This document shows positions 51,185 to 61,261 of a DNA stretch of 64,000 nt, one piece after another. Numbering within the stretch: the stretch's first letter is position 1; every line of letters starts with the position of its first letter. This stretch comes from an uncultured Parabacteroides sp. Its GTDB lineage: Bacteria > Bacteroidota > Bacteroidia > Bacteroidales > Tannerellaceae. The notes beneath the pieces are model-generated. The model did no database searches. It worked only from the letters and a program-made list of their open reading frames with translations, and was not told the DNA's origin. Both the position numbers and the translations under genes were made by a program. Location of the stretch: NCBI GenBank assembly GCA_900552465.1, contig URZO01000001.1:141973-205972 (forward strand), written 5' to 3'.

Positions 51185-52467
51185 CGATACCATCCTGCCT
51201 GTCCGTCCTGCTACGTGCGCTCCGAATCGAATGGAGAGAGACAAAGCGAACCCTGTTTCCACCCAGTTGGACAGAGGCCGGACTCTTCCTTTTCTTCTTT
51301 CTTCTTTATGGGGTAATCGGTTATTACATGCTCTTTTACACGGAGCTGATAGATGTTCCGAACGGAGGAGCCGGTAGCTATTTAGGCTATGACAACCTGT
51401 TCCACCTACATACACATGGAGGGGCGTTCGACGTCAGTCATCCGTTCTTCAGCCTGTTCCACTTGTTGAAAACCCTGTTGATAATCCTGTTGACAAGCCT
51501 GTTCAAAGAGAAAACCGGCGGTATTATCTGCCTCGTGCTGATGAACCTGTTGATAACCGGTGGCCTAGTACTGATTTATCGCTACCTGAAACAAATCGTC
51601 CAGATCTCTACCCGCCGCGCTTTACTGCTCACCGGGTTTACGGGATGTTTCTTTACGACCGTCGTTTTGTCGTTTACAACCGAAACTTATCCGTTCTCTT
51701 TCTTCCTGCTCGTCTTTTCCCTGTTAATGCTTTCCAGGGAATACAAGCTGAGGGGATATATAAAGGGACGGACCATCCTCTTCCTCTCTTTCCTCTGCGG
51801 AGGAATCACGATTACAAACGCGGCCAAACCGGCAATGGCGGTATTCCTGAACAAAACGCCTTTTCTGCATAAGATACGGACGGGCTTTAAAGTGATGTTG
51901 CCTTTCGTGGTTTGTGTAGCTGTCATCATGGGCTTTTATACGCTTAAAGCAAAGCTGTTCACACCCGAAGGGCCTTCCCCTATCGAGACGACACAGCAAC
52001 TCGGACAATATTTCATCCACGACGAGACGTTCAGCAAACAGGCTTTGATCGATCTCTGGGGAAACACGATCATGAGTACGCCTCTGACACAACAACAGGT
52101 CGGCCATGAGGTGGTACTGCGCCCCAGCGAGTACCTGCATAGCTGGAACAATGCGGTTATCGTGCTCCTGTTAGTGCTGGTGGCAACCTCTGCCCTGCTC
52201 AACCTGCGAAACAAATATGTACAGCTATTACTTATGTACCTGAGCATCGACTTTGTAATCCACTTCATCATCCGCTATGGAATGAACGAAGCCATCCTGT
52301 TCGGCGGTCACTGGATGTTTGCCGTCCCGATGCTGTTAGGCTGGCTGTACAACCGCCTCCCGGTCCGCATGTACCGGATACTGGACTGGACCGTCATCGG
52401 CTTCTTTGTCCTGACTGCCACCATGAACACGTTGGAGTTTATGCGGCTATGGGAGAAAGTGGGGTAA
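51181..52467 (+). CDS. Polytopic membrane protein (DUF6080-like, possibly GT-C)
   Basis: This 428-residue protein has at least ten hydrophobic segments and a periplasmic-like loop after the first helix (YTELIDVPNGGAGSYLGYDN). The layout recalls GT-C glycosyltransferases that use polyprenyl-phosphate sugars. I believe it is of the DUF6080 type, but no catalytic residue is certain. The first codons overlap the HAD gene by 4 bp, supporting a shared function with the UbiA-like enzyme. It ends 3 bp from the convergent BamA-like gene. Confidence 0.7.
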   Translation: MTIPSCLSVLLRALRIEWRETKRTLFPPSWTEAGLFLFFFLLYGVIGYYMLFYTELIDVPNGGAGSYLGYDNLFHLHTHGGAFDVSHPFFSLFHLLKTLLIILLTSLFKEKTGGIICLVLMNLLITGGLVLIYRYLKQIVQISTRRALLLTGFTGCFFTTVVLSFTTETYPFSFFLLVFSLLMLSREYKLRGYIKGRTILFLSFLCGGITITNAAKPAMAVFLNKTPFLHKIRTGFKVMLPFVVCVAVIMGFYTLKAKLFTPEGPSPIETTQQLGQYFIHDETFSKQALIDLWGNTIMSTPLTQQQVGHEVVLRPSEYLHSWNNAVIVLLLVLVATSALLNLRNKYVQLLLMYLSIDFVIHFIIRYGMNEAILFGGHWMFAVPMLLGWLYNRLPVRMYRILDWTVIGFFVLTATMNTLEFMRLWEKVG

Positions 52468-52470
52468 TTT

Positions 52471-54786
52471 TTAGAATGGATAGCCGATCGCCAGATGGAC
52501 GCCCATGCCGTCTTTGAAGTTCGGGATGTTGTAATATCCTTTTTTGCCGGTGTCGTAGGGAACGTGCAGGCCAATACCCCAATCCAGGCGGATGACCAGA
52601 AATGTCAGGTCGTAGCGCAGACCGATACCCGTGCCTAAGGCCAGGTCTTTCAGGAAACGTCCCCATTTCAGTTGTCCGCCGGGGCGGCTTTTGTCATAGC
52701 GGAGCAGCCATACATTTCCGGAATCGAGGAAAGTTGCTCCGTGCAGATCGCCCAGGATCGGGAAACGGTATTCCAAGTTAGCCTCGAACTTGATGTCTCC
52801 CGTCTGATCCAGATATCCGTATTTCGAGTCCGTCGGGTGATAACTGCCCGGCCCGATGCTTCGGATCGTGAAAGCCCGGATACTGTTGGCGCCGCCGATA
52901 TAGAACTGTTCGCTGTATGGAGTTGTGATGGAGTTACCATAGCTATAGGCGACTCCTCCCATCAGACGGCCGACCAGATGTTGCTTATGGCCTAAATCAT
53001 AGTTATAACGAATTTCGCTGGTAACCTTTATAAACTGGGCAAAACGGTTCCCCAGTAAGGTTTTGTCACGCTTATTGAAGTCCTTGCCGGCAATGGCATA
53101 AGCTGCGTCCAAGATGAGGCCTGCCTGTGTGACGGACGACTGCCACCAAAGATGATTTCTTTTCGTGGCGATGGGCGAATCGTCATAAGTATACGTGTAG
53201 CCCATAGCCGGGATAAACTGGTTTTCAAGGCTTCGTCCTAATGCTTTGTTTACGTCGATGATCGAGTCGAATTCGTGCGTCGTATGTTGCAGCAACGAGT
53301 AAGTCAGCTTGAACGGCGTCACCGAGTGGTGGCTGGTAGCCGAAGGTTGGAAGTCGTACGAGGCGCTTCCGCCGAAGGCCAGCATCTTGAAGAACTTGGC
53401 ACGGTTCAACTGGTCCGCATAGATACGGAAAGAGGTGCTGGACGGATATTTCATATCTCCCTTGAACAGGCTGGGGAAGAGCACCTGCGGGAAGGTCAGT
53501 GTCCCGCTGACGCCGAACTCCCAGCTGTTGATGGTCGAACTGTTGCCCGCCACCCGTTTGCCGGTCTGCCATTCGTAGGAACCGCGCATACTGACGCCGA
53601 ATGTTTCCCCACCTCCGAATACATTCCGTTTCGTGACGCTGAAGATCGCTCCGGGACCTGTCTGGTCATTGCTTTTGGTCGTGACGTTCAACTCCAGTTC
53701 GCCGTCCAACGGCAGGTCGTAGACCGTATTGATTTGCAGGTTCAGCGTGTCACAACGGCGGGACGTATCGCGTGGCGTGTATTGCATTTCCGAATAACGG
53801 AAGATGCCCAGGCGGGAGAAGTTGGTCTGTGTCTTTTCCTGCTGTAGCTGCGAATAGATGTCGCCGGGGCGGAATTTCAGCCGGTTATATAAGACGGCAG
53901 GGCGGACACGCAGTTTCCCTTCGTAATAGATGGTCATATCCTTGTATTTGACAGAATCTGTCGGTTGCTCGCTGTTATACCCGTTCAGGTTGACCGATAT
54001 GTCGCCGATCTTCCAGGGCCGCAAGACGTTGCGGGGCAGTCCCGGTTTGGTGGAGATGCGGAGCGCCACCTTTCCGGGATTCATGATCGTATCGGCCTGG
54101 TAGTTGATAAACTCAGGACGGAAATAGTAGTATCCGTTGTTGCGGAGCAGGGAAGAGATACGCTGCCGTTCGGCTTCGAGCTTCGTGACGTTGAAGTTGT
54201 CGCCGTCGTGCAAGAGCCGTTCGCCGATGTTCCGTTGTATCAACGTGTCGATGCGGTGGCGCAGGCGGACGTAGGCGATGCTGTCGTATGTATAGGCATT
54301 ATTCATCGTCACCTGGTAGTTGATCTTTGCCTTTCTCGGGTTTTTGGGGTCTGACTCCACTTCGTAAGCGGTCGTGCCGTTGAAGTAGCCGTATTCGCGC
54401 AGCAGGTTATAGGCAACCTTTGTCCTGACTTCCGGATTCACGGTATTGATGAAAACAGGCTTGGCGGCCAGCTTGTCGAATATCCATTTTCCGATCTTTC
54501 CTTTCTTGTTGACAAATGCATTATATACCCACAGCCCGAACGGAAAGGGAACACGGATAGACGAACTCCCCAACAGCGCATTGTTGGGCGGATAGGCCAG
54601 GGCAGCCTCCACTTCCGTAAGCGCCTCTTCCCCTTCTTTGCTCTTGTCTTCATCCGTCACCTCAATCTTCTTAATCCCCGTATACAACACTTCCCCCTCC
54701 GGCAAGTTCTTGGTGGTGGAACAGGATGCCAGTAAAAACCCTGTAAGGGCGATAACCGTTATATATATGTAATTCCTTTGTCTCAT
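52471..54786 (-). CDS. BamA/TamA-like outer-membrane protein
   Basis: This 771-residue protein has a lipoprotein-type signal (LTGFLLASCSTTKNLPEGEV). POTRA-like segments follow over the first 350 residues (YKDMTIYYEGKLRVRPAVLY, then RLKFRPGDIYSQLQQEK), and the Omp85 barrel comes after them. The barrel ends GKKGYYNIPNFKDGMGVHLA followed by IGYPF. Another typical segment is YIGGANSIRAF, the Omp85 IGGxxSxRG-like motif. The start overlaps the stop of the TamB-like gene by 4 bp, so the pair should make a TamA/TamB-like translocation and assembly unit. Confidence 0.88.
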   Translation of the reverse strand: MRQRNYIYITVIALTGFLLASCSTTKNLPEGEVLYTGIKKIEVTDEDKSKEGEEALTEVEAALAYPPNNALLGSSSIRVPFPFGLWVYNAFVNKKGKIGKWIFDKLAAKPVFINTVNPEVRTKVAYNLLREYGYFNGTTAYEVESDPKNPRKAKINYQVTMNNAYTYDSIAYVRLRHRIDTLIQRNIGERLLHDGDNFNVTKLEAERQRISSLLRNNGYYYFRPEFINYQADTIMNPGKVALRISTKPGLPRNVLRPWKIGDISVNLNGYNSEQPTDSVKYKDMTIYYEGKLRVRPAVLYNRLKFRPGDIYSQLQQEKTQTNFSRLGIFRYSEMQYTPRDTSRRCDTLNLQINTVYDLPLDGELELNVTTKSNDQTGPGAIFSVTKRNVFGGGETFGVSMRGSYEWQTGKRVAGNSSTINSWEFGVSGTLTFPQVLFPSLFKGDMKYPSSTSFRIYADQLNRAKFFKMLAFGGSASYDFQPSATSHHSVTPFKLTYSLLQHTTHEFDSIIDVNKALGRSLENQFIPAMGYTYTYDDSPIATKRNHLWWQSSVTQAGLILDAAYAIAGKDFNKRDKTLLGNRFAQFIKVTSEIRYNYDLGHKQHLVGRLMGGVAYSYGNSITTPYSEQFYIGGANSIRAFTIRSIGPGSYHPTDSKYGYLDQTGDIKFEANLEYRFPILGDLHGATFLDSGNVWLLRYDKSRPGGQLKWGRFLKDLALGTGIGLRYDLTFLVIRLDWGIGLHVPYDTGKKGYYNIPNFKDGMGVHLAIGYPF

Positions 54787-57700
54787 TTCTTTTCTTCTGT
54801 TTGTTTCTCTTCCGCTACCGGCTTGGGTTTGTTCTTTTTGAAGATAAAGAGTTCACGGAGGTGAAGCATCTTTTTACGGAGGACGATACCGGCGCCTGTT
54901 TCCGTAATCTCACCTTCCAACAGGCTCTCGTAGTTCTTGTCGTGGAAGAGCTTGATGTAACGCGTTCCGCTGCCGTCGAGGCGGTATTCGATCGAGACAT
55001 TGTCGATGAACTGCTGCGACTGTCCGGCGTTGACATCCTGACCGGTGGAAACGCGTCCGCCCAGTATGATGCTGATCCTGTCGTTGTAGAACCGTTTCGC
55101 AAAACGGAAGGAGAAGTCCGTACGTTCACCGCCTGACCCGGTTCCGTTCTGGTCGTACTGCTCCATGCCCAAGGTGATGTCGACCGATTTGAGGGCACTA
55201 CCGGCAATGTTGTTGATTTCGCTTTGCAGGAAGCTGTTCAGCGCGGCTCCCATGTCGAGGCTCGGCTTTTTGCCTCCGCCGCCGACATCGCTCATGTTGA
55301 GGTACATACCAGTGACGAGCATCGTGACGGCGATCTGCGACCGTTGTCCTTCGTCCATCTTATCCAGCTCCTGCTGCATGGACTGGTCTTCCGGAGCGGA
55401 GAGGATGAATTGCAGTTGCAAGTTCTCCAGTGTCTGCTTGATTGCCACACCGACGTTGAAGGTTACGAGGCGCGAGCTGCCGTCGTCCTGTGTGACCGAA
55501 GCCCGCATCCGTTCGGTAGCCGTCAGGTTCAGCATCGGGTCCATCGGGTTGCCACTCCACTGGACATAGCTGCCGTCCTGTATCGTAAACTCTTTCAGCG
55601 GAATGATCGGCATGGCGTATTTCACCATACCGCCCGAAAGCGTATAGCGTCCGTTCAGGATCATTTCGCCCTGTGTCGTATATTGGAACGACAGGTCACC
55701 GCCGCCTTCCAGCTCTACGCGGCTCGACTGGTCCGGCGTAATGTCCGCGTTCAGGCGTACGGCCTGGTCGATGCGGATCGTCATCAGCATATCCAAGCTG
55801 CCGACAGGAAGAGGAGCTTCCGTCCGGTGACGGTGCATCATCAGCGTATCGGAAAAGTCGGTAAAGGTGACGAGGTCTGCCAGCCGGTCTTGCGCCGTAA
55901 GTGGAGAGTCTTGCAACACATAGGTGACATTTGTCCCTCCCAACAGTTGCAAGTCACCCCGCATAACCAAAGCGTCGAGCGGCCCTTTGACCGTTGAGTT
56001 GAGGTTGACGAGCAGTTTGCCGTAGACCATGCTTTCCTTGTTACGTTTCACATTCAGCAACTGCATGTCGTTGGCCGACAGTTTCAGGTTCGCCATCATC
56101 CGGGAAGGATTATGAATGTCGATCGTCCCGTCGATAACGAATGGGTTCGTCCCCGAAGCATAGATATTGTACTGGTTGAAACTGATGAGGTTATCCTTTA
56201 TCTTGATTTCCTGCTTGTCGAAGCGGAAGGAAGTGCCGACGGCCGTAACAAAGACGGAAGAACTGTCCATCCGTATATACCCGTTGACTTCAGGCGCAGA
56301 GGTACTTCCGGTAATGGCCAGTTTCCCTTGCAGGTCTCCCGTCAGTTTCGCCATATTATCCGGAATGAAGGGGTTTACCATATCCAACGGCAATGCCGTG
56401 ATGTCCATATTCCCGTCCAGATAGTCTGTCTTTCCCATCCTGTAATAAGCGTTGATAGCCGCTATTTCTTCCCGGTCACGGAAAAGGTGCATGTCGACCT
56501 GGTGTTCCTTGTCGCTCAGCGGCAGGTAAACGGTGTTGAACATCAGTTCGCCAACCCGCCCGTCTTCGTAGAAAAGGCTGTCGATGTGGGCGTCTGCCAC
56601 CACCATAAAGCTACTGTCGGACGGTGCGTATTGCAAGTCGGCGCTGAACATTCCCCGCATGGAGGGTAGATCCGGGAAACCTTTGGTAATGGCATCCAGG
56701 TCGATCTGGTTCAGTTCGGCGTGTATCTCCTGCATCCCGTCTTCCCCGGCAAGCGAATGGATCCAGAGGGAAGCATTGTTTTCTCCCGTCAGCCGGACGT
56801 TGGCCGTAATATTCTTGATATCCTTGTAGAGAACGTAGTTGTCCGTGTTCAGTTTGAAGGGGCGAAATGCCAGGATCGGATCTTCGGGGAAGAGATGCAG
56901 GCGAAAACCATCCTGTTCCTTGTCGATGCGTGCTCCCAGCAGGATGCCGGTCTTACCCTGTCCGTCCGTATAGCGCAGTTCGGCATCGGCGAACGTGTTC
57001 CGTATTTGTCCTTTCAGTCCGGCTGTAAAGGGTTGTTGTTTCCTGTACTTCGTCTTGATGACACGGGTGTCATAGAGTAAGCCCAATGAATCCTGATGTA
57101 TGATGAAGCAGATCGTGTCGATGCGTGTCGTGTCTTGCATCAGATTGGCAAGGTCGGCATCGAGGAAGAAACCTTGTTCCGGCGAAGTGCTAGCTTCGAT
57201 GTTCAGGTCGTCGAAGGTGACATAATATTGTTGCAGGATATTGTAAATCGGATTATCCTTGCCTGCCGTGATCTTCAGGTTCATATCCGGAAGGAGCGGC
57301 TGGAAGGCAGGAATGTCGATCATCGAATCGCGTTCCAGTTGCCGGGTCAGCCCTTCGTTTATCTTGGTGAACTTGTCCACCATCGTCTCGATATCCGCAT
57401 TACCTGTCAGCATGATCCCGAGATCGCCGGCATGGAAGGAGACACGGGTCGTGTCTTTGTCGCTGCGGGCATGCAGCGTCAGTGTCTTCGGGTGGAATTT
57501 GCCTCTCGGACTATCCAGTTCCCAGTTACCGAGGGTGACATCCAGCAGGTTGTTCTTACCCATATCTGTTTCCGCTTCGGCAAAGAGCTGGAAAGAGGTG
57601 GCGAGCGAATCGTTCATCAGGTGCATGCCGTACAGGTCGAAGTTTTGCACATCGGCGATCAGCATGGCTTCCACCTTTTTCTTATGAAGGGTGGCGTTCA

Positions 57701-59411
57701 GCGACATATCCATATTGGCCAGCGGATAATGGCTAATCAGGTCGAACTTCAACAGATTCTTTTCCAACGAACCGTCCAGCTTGACGTCCGAGACGGCATA
57801 CGTCCCATATTCGATATTGCTGATCTTTCCATCCAGCTTCGCCCAGGTTGCTGCGAGAAAAGGATCATACCCTTTTCCTTCCGCACGGATAGTGGCCGTC
57901 AGCTGGTAAAGGGAGTCTTTAGGTAGAAAGTTCGTCGGTTTCAGGCTGTCGACCCGTAGGTCTGCTTCGTATGATTCGCGTACCGGATTGTAGCGGGCCG
58001 TCAGTTTTACTTTTCCCTGATCCTGTGTCAGCAAGAGATCGGCCTTGTACTCCTGGTTTTGTAGAGCAGCCTCTCCCGTCAGCTTCATGGTCGGGAGGTT
58101 ATAGCGGGAGCGTTCGGAAGCGGGCAGCATGCCTAGGATAAAGTCGAGATTCCCGGTTTCTGCCCTCAACTGTAATTTTCCGTTCCGGTGGATACTATCC
58201 GTCACAGCCTTTATCTCTCCTGTTGCATTCAGATCGAATACGCCCGGCAGTTTCCCTTTCAACTGGCGCAGGCGCAAAGCAGCGAGGTTTCCTTCCACAC
58301 CGGCGGTCAGGCTGATGCTTTCTTTCGGGTAGGCTTGTTTCAGGTCTTCCGGCAGCGGACCGGCAAAGATGAACAGGTCTTCCTTACCGACAGAAGCTGT
58401 CAGTAAGGTATGCAGGCTGCCGTTCGGCTTTTCGTCGAACGTGCTCCAAGGGACGGTTGCCAGCAGGCGGATATCCGAATAAGGGGTTTTCAGGAGAAGT
58501 CCCGGCACTTGTATCGTCGTACTGTCGCTGCGGATATTGCCGGTCAGCGAACTGAGCACCAGACCGGAACGGTCGTTTGCCGAAAACTCTTTGATCTGTG
58601 CGCAGATATCTCTTCCTCCATACAGAAGAGAGTCTATTTTTATATTTACATTGCTGAGCGCTATGTGTGACGGATCGAAACCCGGTGTCGGGTCGCCGTA
58701 GCTGCCGTCATAGCCCAAAGAGGAGCCGGACAAGAGGAAGCGGGCGGCACTGTATCGCGCCAATCCCAGATCTACCGATCCTTCGGTCAGACCGGCTTTG
58801 TCTATATAGGTGGATAGACGCAGTGAATCGTCCGGCATCTGCATGGCGAAGGATACGCGGTCGAGGTTGATTTCGTCCAGCAACAGCTTCCAGTTGACAG
58901 CAGTCGATGTGGTGTCTTCTTTCGCCGTCGTGTCGTTCATCAGCAGGGTGATAGCGGTGTCCGAGAGGTCTATCTTGTTCAGCCTTGCCGTCTCTTTGCC
59001 AAGGTCGATAAGGTCGACTTGTGCGTAAAACTTGCCTAATACGCCTTTAATCTCCATCCCCTCGATCAGTTTGCCGCTGTTTACTTTTACTCTTTGCAGG
59101 TCGATCGCATCCGCTATCACTTCTTTTTTCAATAAAGGCATCGGACGGATGTTGACCTGGAAGCTTTCCAGTAATAATAACGTATCGGGCGGGGCTACTA
59201 CCTGTACATCCCGTACAGTTAGGTTCAGCGGGAAAGAAAGGCGTATCTGTCCAATACCGATACCCATACCGGTAGCTTCACTGGCATATTTGGTGGCTAA
59301 CCGCACAGCGAAATTCTGAAAAGGAGGTATATATAAAAGAATGGATATCAGTATGACTAATACAATTGGTATTAAACATACGATCCCTATCCACTTAATC
59401 CAGCGTCTCAT
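54783..59411 (-). CDS. TamB-like translocation and assembly protein (DUF490)
   Basis: This is a very large (1542-residue) periplasm-spanning protein with one N-terminal membrane helix (IKWIGIVCLIPIVLVILISI). A long run of AsmA-like beta-rich repeats follows, and the C-terminal TamB domain starts near residue 1250 (GTSFRFDKQEIKIKDNLISF in its approach). The protein ends with a lysine/proline-rich tail (KKNKPKPVAEEKQTEEKK). TamB-like proteins form a hydrophobic groove that moves lipids or helps barrel insertion. The overlapping BamA/TamA-like gene is its partner by context. Confidence 0.9.
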   Translation of the reverse strand: MRRWIKWIGIVCLIPIVLVILISILLYIPPFQNFAVRLATKYASEATGMGIGIGQIRLSFPLNLTVRDVQVVAPPDTLLLLESFQVNIRPMPLLKKEVIADAIDLQRVKVNSGKLIEGMEIKGVLGKFYAQVDLIDLGKETARLNKIDLSDTAITLLMNDTTAKEDTTSTAVNWKLLLDEINLDRVSFAMQMPDDSLRLSTYIDKAGLTEGSVDLGLARYSAARFLLSGSSLGYDGSYGDPTPGFDPSHIALSNVNIKIDSLLYGGRDICAQIKEFSANDRSGLVLSSLTGNIRSDSTTIQVPGLLLKTPYSDIRLLATVPWSTFDEKPNGSLHTLLTASVGKEDLFIFAGPLPEDLKQAYPKESISLTAGVEGNLAALRLRQLKGKLPGVFDLNATGEIKAVTDSIHRNGKLQLRAETGNLDFILGMLPASERSRYNLPTMKLTGEAALQNQEYKADLLLTQDQGKVKLTARYNPVRESYEADLRVDSLKPTNFLPKDSLYQLTATIRAEGKGYDPFLAATWAKLDGKISNIEYGTYAVSDVKLDGSLEKNLLKFDLISHYPLANMDMSLNATLHKKKVEAMLIADVQNFDLYGMHLMNDSLATSFQLFAEAETDMGKNNLLDVTLGNWELDSPRGKFHPKTLTLHARSDKDTTRVSFHAGDLGIMLTGNADIETMVDKFTKINEGLTRQLERDSMIDIPAFQPLLPDMNLKITAGKDNPIYNILQQYYVTFDDLNIEASTSPEQGFFLDADLANLMQDTTRIDTICFIIHQDSLGLLYDTRVIKTKYRKQQPFTAGLKGQIRNTFADAELRYTDGQGKTGILLGARIDKEQDGFRLHLFPEDPILAFRPFKLNTDNYVLYKDIKNITANVRLTGENNASLWIHSLAGEDGMQEIHAELNQIDLDAITKGFPDLPSMRGMFSADLQYAPSDSSFMVVADAHIDSLFYEDGRVGELMFNTVYLPLSDKEHQVDMHLFRDREEIAAINAYYRMGKTDYLDGNMDITALPLDMVNPFIPDNMAKLTGDLQGKLAITGSTSAPEVNGYIRMDSSSVFVTAVGTSFRFDKQEIKIKDNLISFNQYNIYASGTNPFVIDGTIDIHNPSRMMANLKLSANDMQLLNVKRNKESMVYGKLLVNLNSTVKGPLDALVMRGDLQLLGGTNVTYVLQDSPLTAQDRLADLVTFTDFSDTLMMHRHRTEAPLPVGSLDMLMTIRIDQAVRLNADITPDQSSRVELEGGGDLSFQYTTQGEMILNGRYTLSGGMVKYAMPIIPLKEFTIQDGSYVQWSGNPMDPMLNLTATERMRASVTQDDGSSRLVTFNVGVAIKQTLENLQLQFILSAPEDQSMQQELDKMDEGQRSQIAVTMLVTGMYLNMSDVGGGGKKPSLDMGAALNSFLQSEINNIAGSALKSVDITLGMEQYDQNGTGSGGERTDFSFRFAKRFYNDRISIILGGRVSTGQDVNAGQSQQFIDNVSIEYRLDGSGTRYIKLFHDKNYESLLEGEITETGAGIVLRKKMLHLRELFIFKKNKPKPVAEEKQTEEKK

Positions 59412-59521
59412 GTATCTTTCTTGTGTGTATCCGTTATATGCATAACGGTTAAAAGGGATGTTTTGTTTGACATTCCGTTAACAAAAATAGAAGAAAAATA
59501 AAGGAAAACCAATAAACGTCT

Positions 59522-59529
59522 TACATTTG
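59522..59529 (+). promoter_or_regulatory. -7 element of the inositol-phosphatase-like gene
   Basis: TACATTTG is an exact -7 match, 22 bp upstream of the ATG at 59552. The same 140-bp region must also hold the divergent promoter for the TamB operon; a hairpin CCGTTATATGCATAACGG (59431-59448) lies in that leader. Confidence 0.6.
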
Positions 59530-59551
59530 TCCCGGAATAAAACATAAAGTC

Positions 59552-60331
59552 ATGTTGAATCTGGAAAATCTTTGTACGGAAGTACAGCAAATTGCCCGCA
59601 CGGCCGGCGCTTTCCTTCGGGATGAACGGCGTAAGTTCGACCGGGAGCGGGTAGAAGAAAAGAGTGCGCATAACTACGTCTCGTATGTGGACAAAGAGTC
59701 GGAACGCCGGCTGATCGAACAGCTTTCCGCTCTGCTGCCGGGCTCCGGCTTCATTGCCGAAGAAGGTACGGGCAGTCTGGCCGGTGAAGAATATTGTTGG
59801 CTGGTCGACCCGCTGGACGGAACCTCCAATTATATTCATAATATGGCTCCCTATTGCGTCAGCATCGCTTTACGCAACAAGGAGGAACTTTTGCTGGGCG
59901 TCGTTTATGAAGTCTGCCGTGACGAATGTTTCTATGCTTGGAAAGGGAGTAAAGCTTATCTGGACGGCGAAGAGATCCACGTGACTGATATCGCCGTGCT
60001 CGACAAGGCTTTTATCGCCCTCGGTTTCCCCTACGATTCGGACCGCTATCGTGCAGTGGCCGAAAAGTTGGTAGACAAGCTATATGGCTTTGCCGGCGGA
60101 ATCCGGTTGATGGGAGCCGCAGCCGCAGAACTCTGCTACGTCGCCTGCGGCCGCTTTGAAGCGCGTGTCGAAGCCTATCTCGGCCCCTGGGATGTTGCTG
60201 CAGGCGGTCTGATCCTGATGCAGGCCGGCGGCAAACTGACAGACTTCTCCGGCGGTAACACCTGGCCCTCCGCCCAGCAGGTCGTGGCAAGCAACGGAGC
60301 TATACATGATACGATTCTCCGGTTGCTGTAG
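59552..60331 (+). CDS. Inositol monophosphatase family protein
   Basis: This 259-residue Mg-dependent phosphatase has the family's EEGTG (metal site 1), WLVDPLDGTSNYIHNMA (the DPxDGT motif) and YLGPWDVAAGGLILMQAG (motif WDxAAG). The substrate (inositol phosphate, fructose bisphosphate, PAP or others) cannot be decided from sequence. It is transcribed divergently from TamB and ends 9 bp from the convergent EEP-fold gene. Confidence 0.92.
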   Translation: MLNLENLCTEVQQIARTAGAFLRDERRKFDRERVEEKSAHNYVSYVDKESERRLIEQLSALLPGSGFIAEEGTGSLAGEEYCWLVDPLDGTSNYIHNMAPYCVSIALRNKEELLLGVVYEVCRDECFYAWKGSKAYLDGEEIHVTDIAVLDKAFIALGFPYDSDRYRAVAEKLVDKLYGFAGGIRLMGAAAAELCYVACGRFEARVEAYLGPWDVAAGGLILMQAGGKLTDFSGGNTWPSAQQVVASNGAIHDTILRLL

Positions 60332-60340
60332 CGATCTGGC

Positions 60341-61237
60341 TCATTTCCGTAAATCCACGCTTATCGGATAGTGGTCGGAAATCCCTTCCGTCTCTATCCC
60401 ATTGTGAATCCGTGCATGGACACAACGGGAGACAAGGGACGGAGAAACCAGGATGTAATCCAACCGTTCTCCTATTCCGTGCAAGCGGGTGTCGCCATGT
60501 TGCCATCCGTAAAGAAACGCAGTTGGAAAGGTGGTTCGTTTATCCGCCGGAACATACATGCGGCAGATATCGGTAAGTCCGGTCGACAGGAACTCCGACA
60601 AGACGGAGTAGTCGAAACGTCCGTCGCGCATATTCCGGTATGTTTCCTGTTCGGCATCCCACTTCTGCATATTCCCGATCAGTTGTGCATGCGTTTCCAG
60701 CCAATCTGCATCGAAGGGGGAATAGGCATTGAAATCACCCATGATCATACAGTTGTCCAGTTGATTGTCCTGAATATATTTCGTCAGCATTCCGGCTTCT
60801 TTCAGGCGGAACTTCCAATCATGCGGGCTGAGATGGGTAACGATTATATCCAATCCATGAGTTTTTACGTGCAGCATACCATGCCAGAATCCTTCCACCT
60901 GCTTCCTGACAACCGTAATCGGTTCGTTGGAGGTGATGCCTACGGGATATCCTTCTTCCTTAGCGATGGCGTAATACGGATGACCGTATCGGGAAGCTAA
61001 CTCTCCGAGGTCTTTTTCGGTAAATCCGACTAACTCGGTCACCGCCAGGATATCCGGTTGCTGTCCTTTCACCCAGTTGATAAAGTTTTCCCGTCGGGAA
61101 GCATCTTTCTCGAATCCATTCCATATATTATACGAGATAACCCGCATCCTTTCTTTCTCTGCGTTTTGTCCGTTGCTGATAACCGGAAAGAATAAGGTCA
61201 GCAGCAGGATGTAGATAAGATGAAGTCGTTTTGTCAT
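60341..61237 (-). CDS. Secreted endonuclease/exonuclease/phosphatase-fold protein 1
   Basis: This 298-residue protein has a signal peptide (LHLIYILLLTLFFPVISNGQ). The EEP fold follows with SYNIWNGF, ILAVTELVGF (metal-binding Glu), DIIVTHLSPHDW, MIMGDFNAYSPFDADW (the GDxN motif) and SDHYPISVDL (catalytic His). Substrates of the family range from DNA to phospholipids and nucleotides, and it could degrade sphingomyelin or nucleic acids. It lies 24 bp after a related gene, so the two are likely co-transcribed. Confidence 0.9.
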   Translation of the reverse strand: MTKRLHLIYILLLTLFFPVISNGQNAEKERMRVISYNIWNGFEKDASRRENFINWVKGQQPDILAVTELVGFTEKDLGELASRYGHPYYAIAKEEGYPVGITSNEPITVVRKQVEGFWHGMLHVKTHGLDIIVTHLSPHDWKFRLKEAGMLTKYIQDNQLDNCMIMGDFNAYSPFDADWLETHAQLIGNMQKWDAEQETYRNMRDGRFDYSVLSEFLSTGLTDICRMYVPADKRTTFPTAFLYGWQHGDTRLHGIGERLDYILVSPSLVSRCVHARIHNGIETEGISDHYPISVDLRK

Positions 61238-61261
61238 AAGTCTCTGTTTTTTGTATTTGTA

